The translations under genes were made by a program, and so were the position numbers. The notes under the pieces are model-generated. The model searched no databases. It was not told where the DNA came from and saw only the letters and a program-made list of their open reading frames with translations. A stretch of DNA of 44,554 nt. Source: UBA2336 sp046294915. GTDB lineage: Bacteria > Bacteroidota > Bacteroidia > Cytophagales > Cyclobacteriaceae. Positions 1 to 8,081 of the stretch are shown one piece after another (the stretch's first letter is position 1; the number at the start of each line of letters is the position of its first letter). The stretch covers positions 1 to 44,554 of the forward strand of contig JBKBOE010000018.1 in the NCBI GenBank assembly GCA_046294915.1. Direction: 5' to 3'.

Positions 1-261
1 TGCGCGTGCCACCGCCTGCGCATGGTTGCCGGAGGAATGCGTAGCTATGCCTTTTGCGCGCTGGTCAGGGGTAAGCGAAAGAACAGCATTCATGGCACCG
101 CGTGCTTTAAAAGCACCTACCTTCTGAAAATTCTCGCACTTGAAGTACAGCGAACAGCTGGCCAACTCATTCAATCCGGATGACGTGAGCACCGGTGTGC
201 GGTGGATGTAAGGCTTAATCCGTTCGTGAGATAGTTCAATGGTTTCTTTGTCGATGTTCAT
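1..261 (-). CDS. Threonine/serine dehydratase (PLP-dependent), N-terminal part only
   Basis: The first 87 codons of a fold-type II PLP enzyme are present; the rest lies beyond the left edge. The start ATG is at 261-259 and the frame stays open to base 1. The translation carries the family's N-terminal signatures: HRTPVL near residue 20, KCENFQKVGAFKARGA around residues 40-55 with the lysine expected to bind PLP, and SSGNHAQA near residues 77-84, a phosphate-binding loop typical of threonine dehydratases and serine racemases. The family deaminates threonine or serine to 2-oxo acids or racemizes serine. The catalytic Ser/Ala that separates dehydratase from racemase is not in the window, so the exact activity is open. 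The upstream region holds the 15-bp tandem repeat at 341-385. Confidence 0.9.
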   Translation of the reverse strand, partial: MNIDKETIELSHERIKPYIHRTPVLTSSGLNELASCSLYFKCENFQKVGAFKARGAMNAVLSLTPDQRAKGIATHSSGNHAQAVARA

Positions 262-340
262 CTGAAGTATATGCGTTTAAGCCAAAACTCGAAAACAGGA
301 TCAACAAATTCCGGTTCCGGTCCAGGAAAATCGATGATTT

Positions 341-385
341 ACAACTTTGTAAGTTACAAACTTGTAAGTTACAAACTTGTAAGTT
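341..385. repeat. 15-bp tandem repeat, three copies
   Basis: Three consecutive 15-bp units occupy 341-355, 356-370 and 371-385. The last two are identical (acaaacttgtaagtt) and the first differs by a local shift (acaactttgtaagtt). Each unit is nearly self-complementary (acaaactt/aagttacaaa against acttgtaag), so the array can be drawn as imperfect hairpins on either strand. It lies between the polA 3' end and the 5' end of the dehydratase gene, both transcribed leftward, so it would sit in the dehydratase promoter or leader. No oligo-T tail follows, so it is not a standard terminator. The function is unknown. Confidence 0.85.
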
Positions 386-412
386 GGTTAAGGTTTAATC
401 GCCATGAAGTGC

Positions 413-3130
413 CTAATGTGCTTCCAGCCAGTTTTTACCGATGCCGACTTCTACTTCCATGGGCACTTTCAACGGCACGGCAGTTTTCATCAGCCGGACC
501 ACATTTTCTTTCACCATATCCACTTCGTCTTGATGCAGGTCGAACACGAGTTCATCGTGCACCTGCATAATCATTTTGGTTTTCAGTTTTTCTTTTTGCA
601 GCCACCGGTGGATGTTTACCATGGCAACTTTTATAATATCGGCAGCGCTTCCCTGAATGGGCGCGTTAATGGCGTTGCGCTCGGCAAAACCGCGTGTGGC
701 AATGTTGCGTGAATTAATATCGCGCAGGTAACGCCTGCGGCCTAAAATGGTTTCTACATATTCCTGCTCCCGTGCTTTCAGGATGGCGTTGTCCATATAT
801 TGTTTAATGGCCGGAAATTCCCGGAAGTACGATTGGATGATTTCGCTGGCTTCCGAGCGCGGAATGTTTAGGTTTTGCGAAAGACCGAAAGCCGTGCTGC
901 CGTATAAAATACCGAAGTTTACTTCTTTGGCTTTGCGCCTCATATCAGGTGTTACCTTGTCGATGGGTACTTTAAACACTTTGGCAGCCGTAGTGGTGTG
1001 GATGTCGCGTTTGTTCCGGAAGGCCTCCATCATGGTTTCATCATTGGCAAACGATGCAGCTATGCGTAACTCAATCTGCGAATAGTCGGCCGACATGAAC
1101 AGGTAATTTTTGTTGCGCGGGATAAAGGCTTTGCGGATTTGTCTGCCCTTTTCAGTGCGGATGGGAATGTTCTGCAGGTTAGGATTGTTGGAACTTAGCC
1201 TTCCGGTAGCGGCTACCGCCTGCCGGTAATCCGTATGCAGGCGGCCATCGCGCGGGCTGATGAGTTTGGGTAGGGCATCGACATACGTTGAGCGAAGCTT
1301 CTCGTATTCACGGAAGTCGAGAATTTTTTGAACGATATCATGTTCAGGAGCCAGCTTGAGCAGCACATCTTCACCGGTGGCATATTGGCCAGTTTTTGTT
1401 TTTTTGGGCTTATCGCCAAGTTTTAATTTTTCAAACAGCAGTTCGCCCAGTTGTTTTGGGGAGTTGATGTTGAATTCGCCACCGGCCAGGGTAAAAATTT
1501 CCTGCTGCAACTTTTCGCTTGCCTGCTTCAACTCCGCTGACATTACCGCGAGGGCATCGGTATCCAGGTTAACGCCTTCGTATTCCATTGAGGCGAGCAC
1601 TTCAAGCAGCGGCATTTCTACTTCTTCCATGAGTTTGGTATGGCCGCGTGCTTTCAGGTCAGCTTCGAGTTTACTTTTAAGTTGTAAAGTTATGTCAGCT
1701 CTTTCGGCAGCGAGTTGACCGGCAGGTAACTGGGTTTCATCATGAAGTTGGGTGTTGAGATAATAAGCTGCCAGCGTTTGTAAATCGTGTGCCGATTCGG
1801 GTTCAACCAGGTAATGGGCTATCAGCGAATCGAAAAACGGACCAGCTATAGTTTCATCAGCAGTTTTAAAGGCCAGCAGGGTGGCTTTGAGGTTATGCCC
1901 GCATTTAAGCCGGGTTGAATCGGCCAGTACCGGCTTTAAGGCTGCCCGTGTTTTTTCAGAATCAACGGGTATTACCACAGATTTTCCCCGCTGCCACGAA
2001 AATGCAAGGGCTTGCAATTCGTACCCGCGGGTTGTTGCTTCAATCGAAAAAATTTTTGTTTTCTTCAGTTCATCGGCAACAGCCTGACTGTTGCTTGATT
2101 GCTCAACGCGTGTATTGGCCATCGTACCGGGTGTTTCTGAAGGCGACCTGTGTGTTGCCGGCTCCTCAGTTGTCTCCTCGGCCTGAGAGGCTGAGGGTTT
2201 ACCACCAAACATGGAAAGTTGTGCGCCCACCGGTTTAACTGGTGCAGTAACAGGTTCGTTGAAAACCCTTGCCATGATGGTTTTAAATTCCAGTTCCTGA
2301 AAAATCGGTTTCAGCATTTCCGGATTTGGACCGGTATACTCCAGGCCATCGGGGTTGAATGCAATAGGTACATCGGTGATGATGGTGGCGAGTTTTTTCG
2401 AAAGCAGGGCCTGTTGGCCATACTGTTCAAATAATTCTTTTTGTTTGCCTTTCAGTTCATGGGTATGCTTCAGAATGTTTTCGATGCTGCCGTATTGGTT
2501 GAGCAGAACTGCGGCTGTTTTTGGCCCTACTCCCGGTATGCCCGGAATATTATCGGAAGAGTCGCCCTGCAGCCCGAGCATGTCAATGACTTGCGACACA
2601 TCGGATACACCCCACTTTTCACAAACTTCCTTCGGACCGAGTACATCCACCGCGTTACCCATGTAAGCGGGTTTATAAAGTTTGATTTTATCGGTTACCA
2701 GTTGCCCGAAATCTTTGTCAGGGGTCATCATGTACACCTCGAAACCATTTTTCTCTGCCTGTTTGGCAAGCGTGCCGATGATGTCATCGGCTTCGTAGCC
2801 ATCGAGTTCGAGAATGGGGATATTGAAGCCTTTTATTATTTCCTTCACTTTGGGCAATCCATACCGGATGTCTTCGGGGGTTTCCTGGCGGGTAGCTTTG
2901 TAGTCTTCAAAAATCTCATCGCGAAAAGTGGGTGCAGCGGTGTCGAAGGCAACGCCTATGTGCGTGGGTTTTTGTTTTTGTATTACCTCCAGCAGGGTAT
3001 TGGTAAAACCAAAAGGAACCGATGTGTTTATTCCTTTTGAATTGATGCGCGGAGTTTTGGTAAATGCGAAGTGTGCCCGGTAAATAAGGGCGTAGGCATC
3101 CAGCAGGAAAAGTTTTTTTGATTCGGCCAT
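413..3130 (-). CDS. polA: DNA polymerase I (PolA) with a degenerate proofreading domain
   Basis: Replication and repair polymerase of 905 residues, the usual PolA length. An N-terminal 5' nuclease domain (about residues 1-300) shows LDAYALIYRA, LELDGYEADDIIG, PDKDFGQL and a helix-hairpin-helix IPGIPGVGPKTA. The C-terminal polymerase domain (about 560-905) has motif A DYSQIELR near residue 681, the O-helix RRKAKEVNFGILYG and motif C QVHDELVF near residue 857. The middle exonuclease-like domain (about 355-480) keeps the fold signature but has replaced the E. coli metal ligands: FDTE becomes IEAT near residue 360, NLKYD becomes NLKAT near 415, and YAAED becomes LAAER near 475. Proofreading is therefore inferred to be absent, as in Bacillus and Taq enzymes. 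The ATG at 3130 gives MAESKK, a normal start. Confidence 0.97.
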   Translation of the reverse strand: MAESKKLFLLDAYALIYRAHFAFTKTPRINSKGINTSVPFGFTNTLLEVIQKQKPTHIGVAFDTAAPTFRDEIFEDYKATRQETPEDIRYGLPKVKEIIKGFNIPILELDGYEADDIIGTLAKQAEKNGFEVYMMTPDKDFGQLVTDKIKLYKPAYMGNAVDVLGPKEVCEKWGVSDVSQVIDMLGLQGDSSDNIPGIPGVGPKTAAVLLNQYGSIENILKHTHELKGKQKELFEQYGQQALLSKKLATIITDVPIAFNPDGLEYTGPNPEMLKPIFQELEFKTIMARVFNEPVTAPVKPVGAQLSMFGGKPSASQAEETTEEPATHRSPSETPGTMANTRVEQSSNSQAVADELKKTKIFSIEATTRGYELQALAFSWQRGKSVVIPVDSEKTRAALKPVLADSTRLKCGHNLKATLLAFKTADETIAGPFFDSLIAHYLVEPESAHDLQTLAAYYLNTQLHDETQLPAGQLAAERADITLQLKSKLEADLKARGHTKLMEEVEMPLLEVLASMEYEGVNLDTDALAVMSAELKQASEKLQQEIFTLAGGEFNINSPKQLGELLFEKLKLGDKPKKTKTGQYATGEDVLLKLAPEHDIVQKILDFREYEKLRSTYVDALPKLISPRDGRLHTDYRQAVAATGRLSSNNPNLQNIPIRTEKGRQIRKAFIPRNKNYLFMSADYSQIELRIAASFANDETMMEAFRNKRDIHTTTAAKVFKVPIDKVTPDMRRKAKEVNFGILYGSTAFGLSQNLNIPRSEASEIIQSYFREFPAIKQYMDNAILKAREQEYVETILGRRRYLRDINSRNIATRGFAERNAINAPIQGSAADIIKVAMVNIHRWLQKEKLKTKMIMQVHDELVFDLHQDEVDMVKENVVRLMKTAVPLKVPMEVEVGIGKNWLEAH

Positions 3131-3170
3131 GAGGGCAACTTAGGAAACCCCGGCCAGAATACGAAGGAGC

Positions 3171-4700
3171 TTAGTTAAGTTTTGTGTTTCCTTTTCTAAC
3201 CTCCAGCGTTTTTTCCAGCCGCTCGCGCTTATCGGGCTGGCGCAGCGTTTCCATAAAATAGTAGTCTGCCTTTGCTTTATCAGGTTTAAGCGTGAGCAGC
3301 AGGTATCCATGGTCGCGATCGTTGAGGTATTTAATATGTGGATTGTTAGCCAGCAATACTTTCTCCATGAATTTTACCGAGTCGGTGCTTTTGTATTCAT
3401 TGTCGTTGGCGGAGGTTACGCTGGTGGCGCCAAACTCCACGGCAAAGGCTCCGGCCGATGTTTTCGGGTTGTAGGTTTTGCCTACATCGGTGGCCACTTC
3501 AATGCCCCAGGCTGCATGGGTATCGCCTGTAACAAAAACGATATCGTTGATTTTACTGTCGAGAATAAATTTTTTAATCTGTTCTTTTTCCGTGAGGTAT
3601 CCGTCCCATGCATCGAGGTTGCGCGGCATTTTCGGATATACCGCCCGCAGGTCAACATCGGAGAAGATAACCTGGTTGCCGAGTACTTTCCACTGGGCAT
3701 CGGTTTTCAGGTTTTCGAAAAGCCACTGCAGTTGTTCGTTACCGAGCATGGAGCGTTGTTGCTGGGCATCTTGCGGTGTTGCCGGGGGTTCATCGCGGCC
3801 TTCGAGGCGTTCGTCCAGCATAATGAGTTGTGCCAGTTGTCCGAATGAAAATGACCGGTAGTGTTTATCGCTTTCGCGGATGGGTATCCATTCGTAGTAT
3901 GCTTTACGGGCGGCATCTCTGCGCGCAAAGAAATCGCCTTCTTTATCGGGTTGGTGGTTCTGTGCTCCGGCTTTGTAGGTGTTGTTGGCCACTTCATGAT
4001 CGTCCCAGATGGCAATGAGCGGATGTGCTGCGCTCATGGTGCGCAATCCTTCATCGAGTCGGTAGAGAGAATGGCGGGTGCGGTAATCCTGCAGAGAGAC
4101 AATCTCATGTGGTGGAAGATTAAACCGGCCGATGGTGGTATCGCCATAGCGCCCCACCCCGTATTCATAAATGTAATCGCCCAGGTGCAACACGGCATCT
4201 ACATTTTTGTCGGCAATGCTGGCGTATGCGTTAAAGTAGCCCCACTCCCAGTTGCTGCAGCTCACCACAGCGAAAACCAAACTATCGCGATTGCCGGTTG
4301 GCGTGGTTTTCGTTCGGCCCACCGGTGAAGTGGCATTAAGCGCTTTAAAACGGTAGTAATAATGGGTATCAGGAGCAAGACCGGTTACATCAGCTTTTAC
4401 GGTGTAATCGCGGGCAGGTGTTGTACTCAGCGTATCGGACTTTAGAATGGTTGAAAACTCCTTGTCAGTTGAAATTTCCCAACTAACCGAGATTTTGGGA
4501 AGCGAATCTTGTGGTGTAACCCGTGTCCAGATGACAACCCGATCGGATAAAGGATCGCCCGATGCCACACCGTGATAGAACGGAGCCAGCGATTGGTCAA
4601 ACAGCGATGATACAACTTCCTTCAATACGGGGTAGGAATCTCTTTTGGGCGAGCACCCAAAAGACAGAATCACGAGTAAAAGCATTGATCGGGTACGCAT
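3171..4700 (-). CDS. PhoD-like alkaline phosphatase, lipoprotein
   Basis: A 509-residue exported protein. Residues 1-16 form a short signal peptide ending in a plausible lipobox (LSFGC), so it is probably lipid-anchored. An N-terminal fibronectin-like PhoD domain contains DPLSDRVVIWTRVTP (about 48-62), followed by the metallophosphatase core: VVSCSNWEWGYFNAY, HLGDYIYEYG near 171, WDDHEVANN near 231 and FVTGDTHAAWG near 391. These Asp/His/Asn motifs bind the catalytic metals in the PhoD family, which hydrolyses phosphomono- or diesters in the periplasm or at the surface. It lies 40 bases upstream of polA on the same strand, but no functional link is evident. The substrate cannot be told from sequence. 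Confidence 0.92.
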   Translation of the reverse strand: MRTRSMLLLVILSFGCSPKRDSYPVLKEVVSSLFDQSLAPFYHGVASGDPLSDRVVIWTRVTPQDSLPKISVSWEISTDKEFSTILKSDTLSTTPARDYTVKADVTGLAPDTHYYYRFKALNATSPVGRTKTTPTGNRDSLVFAVVSCSNWEWGYFNAYASIADKNVDAVLHLGDYIYEYGVGRYGDTTIGRFNLPPHEIVSLQDYRTRHSLYRLDEGLRTMSAAHPLIAIWDDHEVANNTYKAGAQNHQPDKEGDFFARRDAARKAYYEWIPIRESDKHYRSFSFGQLAQLIMLDERLEGRDEPPATPQDAQQQRSMLGNEQLQWLFENLKTDAQWKVLGNQVIFSDVDLRAVYPKMPRNLDAWDGYLTEKEQIKKFILDSKINDIVFVTGDTHAAWGIEVATDVGKTYNPKTSAGAFAVEFGATSVTSANDNEYKSTDSVKFMEKVLLANNPHIKYLNDRDHGYLLLTLKPDKAKADYYFMETLRQPDKRERLEKTLEVRKGNTKLN

Positions 4701-4782
4701 AGATGGAGTGATTTTTTCGAAAGGTAAAGCAATCCGTTTGCGTTTATACTACGGGTATATTAATTCATGGTTAACGTCACTT

Positions 4783-6543
4783 CTACCGGAAAAGCAGAAA
4801 GCCGTTGATGTTCTGAATCTCAGCTTTGCCATCAATAATCTGAAAATTTATATTTTCCATGATAAGGCGGGTTCCCGTTGCATCATCCAGGCTGTAGAGT
4901 TCACCACCTTTCAGAATATTGTATCGTTTTTCTGGGCTTTTGTTCATCACCAGTTCAACAACCGGCTGAAGATTAAATTTAGCCTGATGTGATTTCCCAA
5001 TGAATGTCAAATCTGTTCCCTGTATCTGCCAACGGTAAGATGAGTCAGTTTGGTATTGCGGAAACCGTACTTTATAAAGGTACCGGTATCCGTCAATCGG
5101 CAGGTTGTCGCTGAAGACTGCCTCAGCCGAAAAGTACGGCTGCTCTTCGGCAGTTTCATAAGTGTGTTTCAGGTTCAGGTATCGTCTTACAAGTTCAAAG
5201 CGCTCATAATCCCGGGCGTAGCGGTATTTCAGCGTATCAGCCGAACGGGTAAGCGAGTCGGGGTCAACCAGCAGGTATCCGTGCAGCGCTTTGGCACCGT
5301 GCCGGTTAATCAGGTAGCGCAGAATTTCAGTTGCCTCCCCGCTTCCGGATGCGTTGGTAAGCGGAATAAGTTTACCGTTGGCTGTTGAATTTTTTTGTTC
5401 GAAGAATGACCGCAGCCGGTTGAGTTGCGATCGTTTTGAAACAGCCGGTGCACTTTGCGGCCCCCACACAGCCAACAGCACCACTATGCACAAGCTAACG
5501 GGTATAACCTTAATGTTTTGCAAACGGCTTGAAAGAAAGTAAATGGTAATGCCCGTTAACCACAGGCTCAGAATAATGAGAACGTAGCGGCTTTCGGTTA
5601 CACCATATTGATTCACCCGGAGATAGACAGCAGAACCTAAAAGGATAATGAGGGGGATGAGCAGGAGATAAAATAATTTTGAAAAAGTCATGATCCACCG
5701 GTTGCCTTTGTCGAAGCGCACCGGGTGAACAAGCAGGATGGACAACATACCGTAAACGGCATAGCCCAGCACCAGGGTTGCTACCAGGCCTTTGGGCAGT
5801 GACCATTCTATGACCAGTTTTGCTTCATAGGCCAATAGAATGCCCAGGTACACCGTGGCCAGGGGTATGAGCACGTACTGCGTAAAAATTTTGAGACCCT
5901 TGGGATACGGCTGCGGCTCCTCGAGGTTTTTCCAGTTTGCCGGAAAACCTGCTAAAAAAAATGTTGTGTTAAAAAGGCCAAATACCAGGGCAAACAGATG
6001 GCCGTATAATTCCGACCGTATTTTGAAATCAAACAATGCATCGGCACTAAGTAGTGCGATGGCCAACCCACCATACAATACAGTACTGTAGAGGCCCGCG
6101 GTAAGGATGCGGATAAACAGTTGCTTGTTGTACTCCCAAAATCCTTCCATGGAGCACCGGAAAATAAAAGGAGCAAAGGATACCAGCAGGTGAAAGGCCC
6201 CAGCCAGAAAAACAAACCGGAAAACGTTGGTTTCATCGGTTATCGGATCAAGTGAAAGAAAAACAGTAATCAGTGCCGCCACGCTTGCCGCTTTAAACGC
6301 TAAACTACTTAGTGCATTAAGCTGGCGGGATTCTGAGAAAACAGAAACCGATAAAAGCAGCGTTAACGCCAGATTGCTGCAAAGCAGCATACGGATGATT
6401 TGCTCTTCTTTTTCGGGGAATGCCTGTTCAAAGAGCAACATGGCACACACCGTGCCGATGAAAGCAGCAGTAAGTTCAAGCGGGAATCGCCTGGTAACAT
6501 GAATAAGACCGTTTGCCAGGTTGCGGAGCGAAGGGAGTTTCAT
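4783..6543 (-). CDS. DUF4153 family multi-pass membrane protein
   Basis: A 586-residue protein that I match to the DUF4153 family from its pattern. The first 350-370 residues hold roughly ten hydrophobic helices (for example ELTAAFIGTVCAMLLF near 24-39, TVYLGILLAYEA, ATLVLGYAVYGMLSILLV and LFYLLLIPLIILLGSAVYL). The last 210 residues are soluble and mostly beta-like, starting after VIPVSLCIVVLLAVWG. DUF4153 proteins are inner-membrane proteins of unknown biochemical role. The start at 6543 (MKLPSLRNLANG) sits just past the terminator of the upstream redoxin gene, so this gene is expected to be transcribed separately. No catalytic motif was recognized in the C-terminal part. Confidence 0.8.
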   Translation of the reverse strand: MKLPSLRNLANGLIHVTRRFPLELTAAFIGTVCAMLLFEQAFPEKEEQIIRMLLCSNLALTLLLSVSVFSESRQLNALSSLAFKAASVAALITVFLSLDPITDETNVFRFVFLAGAFHLLVSFAPFIFRCSMEGFWEYNKQLFIRILTAGLYSTVLYGGLAIALLSADALFDFKIRSELYGHLFALVFGLFNTTFFLAGFPANWKNLEEPQPYPKGLKIFTQYVLIPLATVYLGILLAYEAKLVIEWSLPKGLVATLVLGYAVYGMLSILLVHPVRFDKGNRWIMTFSKLFYLLLIPLIILLGSAVYLRVNQYGVTESRYVLIILSLWLTGITIYFLSSRLQNIKVIPVSLCIVVLLAVWGPQSAPAVSKRSQLNRLRSFFEQKNSTANGKLIPLTNASGSGEATEILRYLINRHGAKALHGYLLVDPDSLTRSADTLKYRYARDYERFELVRRYLNLKHTYETAEEQPYFSAEAVFSDNLPIDGYRYLYKVRFPQYQTDSSYRWQIQGTDLTFIGKSHQAKFNLQPVVELVMNKSPEKRYNILKGGELYSLDDATGTRLIMENINFQIIDGKAEIQNINGFLLFR

Positions 6544-6554
6544 GAAGGGAATAT

Positions 6555-6585
6555 AAAGAAAAAACCCTGTCCGGTTAGGACAGGG
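6555..6585 (-). terminator. Rho-independent terminator of the thioredoxin-fold gene pair
   Basis: An 8-bp perfect stem (ccctgtcc at 6565-6572 with ggacaggg at 6578-6585) encloses a 5-base loop. On the minus strand it is followed by TTTTTTCTTT (bases 6564-6555). It lies 24 bases beyond the stop of the minus-strand gene at 6609-7220 and just ahead of the DUF4153 start. Confidence 0.9.
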
Positions 6586-6608
6586 CTTGGTTAGTCAAAC
6601 AAAACAGC

Positions 6609-7220
6609 TCAGGCGTTTTTCCACTTAATGGTACAGCCGATAGCTTTGGTTTTATTGGTAGGGATAGCCTTGCCATTGGAGACGGCTTCGATGGCTTCTT
6701 CTACATATTTTTTGGAGACGGCCGAAGCATCTTTGGCATTATCATCTATGGCTCCGATGTAAGCCACTTTAAACTCATTGCCTTCCTTTTTCAGCAAGAA
6801 AACATGGGGTGTATTGGTAGCGCCAAAAGCTTTGGCAACAACCTGCGCTTCATCGAACAGGTATGGGAAATCGTACCCTTTCTTGTCGGCAAGTTTTTTC
6901 ATTTCATCAAATGAATCGCCAGGGGAGATAGTCGGGTCGTTGGGTTGGATGGCCACTACGGGAAAACCCTGTCCGGCATATTTTTTATTGAGCGCAAGAA
7001 TCCGATCGTTGTACGCTTTGGAATAGGGGCATGTATTACAATCAAATATAACGATAACCCCTTTGGCATTTTTGTAATCGGAGAGGGCAACCATTTTACC
7101 ATCTACATTTTTTAGCTTAAAGTCGGCTACCGTGTCGCCAATATCATATCCCGACTTAATCGGGGCTCCGGCCGTGAGCAACATCACACAGGCAGCGGCA
7201 GTAATGAGTGTTCTGATCAT
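6609..7220 (-). CDS. Exported redoxin/AhpC-TSA family thioredoxin-fold protein
   Basis: A 203-residue protein with an N-terminal signal peptide (about residues 1-18). The redoxin domain begins with DTVADFKLKNVDGKMVALSDY, typical of AhpC/TSA-type proteins. The active-site region is VIFDCNTCPYSK, with a CxxC pair at C61 and C64, followed by FPVVAIQPND and a cis-Pro-like NTPHVFLL. It probably performs thiol-disulfide exchange or peroxide reduction in the periplasm. The C-terminal KAIGCTIKWK adds another conserved-looking cysteine. It lies 25 bases downstream of another thioredoxin-like gene on the same strand, so the two are probably cotranscribed and end at the terminator at 6555-6585. Confidence 0.88.
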   Translation of the reverse strand: MIRTLITAAACVMLLTAGAPIKSGYDIGDTVADFKLKNVDGKMVALSDYKNAKGVIVIFDCNTCPYSKAYNDRILALNKKYAGQGFPVVAIQPNDPTISPGDSFDEMKKLADKKGYDFPYLFDEAQVVAKAFGATNTPHVFLLKKEGNEFKVAYIGAIDDNAKDASAVSKKYVEEAIEAVSNGKAIPTNKTKAIGCTIKWKNA

Positions 7221-7245
7221 ATTTATTCTGTTTTTGGTTTAACGT

Positions 7246-7719
7246 TTATTCCACTTCGGCTATAAGTTTTTCAAGTTCGCCTTCGTGCAGTTCTTTTTCA
7301 ACAAATTTTCTTTTACCGGTCCGGCTGTTGATAATAATTGTAGCCGGAATGGCCCCTGACCAGTTTTTGTCAATTTGGTTAATGTAGCTGTTGGGGTCTT
7401 TTTCGTCCAGTATCAAAACTTCTGACTGCAGTTTCTTCCTGGCTACAAACCGGTAAACCTTTTCCGGGTTTGGGTCCAGATCCAGATCCATACTTACCAG
7501 CGTAATTTTTACATCCGGACGCTCCTGCCCCAGTTTTTCAAACAGGGGTATTTCTTTAACGCACGGTGCACACCAGGTGGCCCAAAAATTAATTACCTGA
7601 ATGTGGTCTGCCTTCCTGGCCATCAGTTGCTGCAACTGGGGCAGTTTAATGATGCTGACGTTTTGACTATTGGCTGCCAGCGAGAGGGCAAGTAGAATGG
7701 GTAGAACTGTATATTTCAT
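7246..7719 (-). CDS. TlpA/ResA-like exported thiol-disulfide oxidoreductase
   Basis: A 157-residue protein with a signal peptide (about residues 1-18, ending ANSQ). It has the thioredoxin active site NFWATWCAPCVKEIP, with catalytic cysteines C50 and C53, and a cis-proline segment GAIPATIIIN near residue 125. The length fits a single thioredoxin domain. TlpA/ResA-type proteins reduce disulfides in the periplasm, for example in cytochrome c maturation, but no cytochrome gene is nearby to confirm this. It is the first gene of a probable two-gene operon with the redoxin at 6609-7220, and its promoter must lie in the 7720-8081 gap. Confidence 0.9.
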   Translation of the reverse strand: MKYTVLPILLALSLAANSQNVSIIKLPQLQQLMARKADHIQVINFWATWCAPCVKEIPLFEKLGQERPDVKITLVSMDLDLDPNPEKVYRFVARKKLQSEVLILDEKDPNSYINQIDKNWSGAIPATIIINSRTGKRKFVEKELHEGELEKLIAEVE

Positions 7720-7868
7720 CAGGCTTCAGTAACGGCTAAAATGCAAAACTTGTTCCCAATTTATTACGGGTTACGGCCGGTTCAGTAAGGTTACCCCCAA
7801 CTTATTTGATGAGCGGCAAAATGCCTAAAATTCAGGCACTTAGATAATGGTCGCAAACTGAAGGAAAG

Positions 7869-7975
7869 AAATCCACAAAAAACATGAGTTTTCCACATTA
7901 CCGGAATGTTTAGCGTTAAACATCTGTATAACAGCACTTTACATCATATAAAATCAATCGTTTCTTTGTGGACAA
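7869..7975. other. Cluster of DnaA-box-like 9-mers in the longest intergenic gap (7720-8081)
   Basis: The 362-base gap between divergent genes holds TTTTCCACA at 7889-7897, which fits the relaxed DnaA box TTWTNCACA. TTGTCCACA lies on the minus strand at 7975-7967 (one mismatch to TTATCCACA) and AAATCCACA at 7869-7877 (two mismatches). Between them is a 6-bp inverted repeat, TGTTTA at 7907-7912 and TAAACA at 7917-7922, and an AT-rich stretch at 7939-7960. The same gap must contain the promoters of the divergent tlpA-like and nitronate monooxygenase genes; I could not place those precisely. Whether DnaA binds here is inference only. Confidence 0.4.
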
Positions 7976-8081
7976 CTCTAATCGCCCTTAATAGGTGTGC
8001 AGACCTTGCCGTTCTTTTTCTAAGATTCAGATATTCAGAACCATAGCCATTTGTTACACCCCTTTTGGTATTTTTCGCCCT

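Noticed and set aside
271..570. A 99-codon plus-strand frame covering the tandem repeat (translation contains YKLVSYKLVS)
   Set aside because: It is generated by the 15-bp repeat and then runs antisense into polA. Its second half is unlike any protein and it has no promoter of its own.
2441..3040. A 199-codon plus-strand frame inside polA
   Set aside because: It is antisense to the well-supported 5' nuclease domain, with composition expected of a shadow frame.
7995..8081. N-terminal extension of the nitronate monooxygenase from 7995
   Set aside because: The extra 29 residues do not resemble the family N-terminus, whereas the ATG at 8082 starts just before the conserved first strand.
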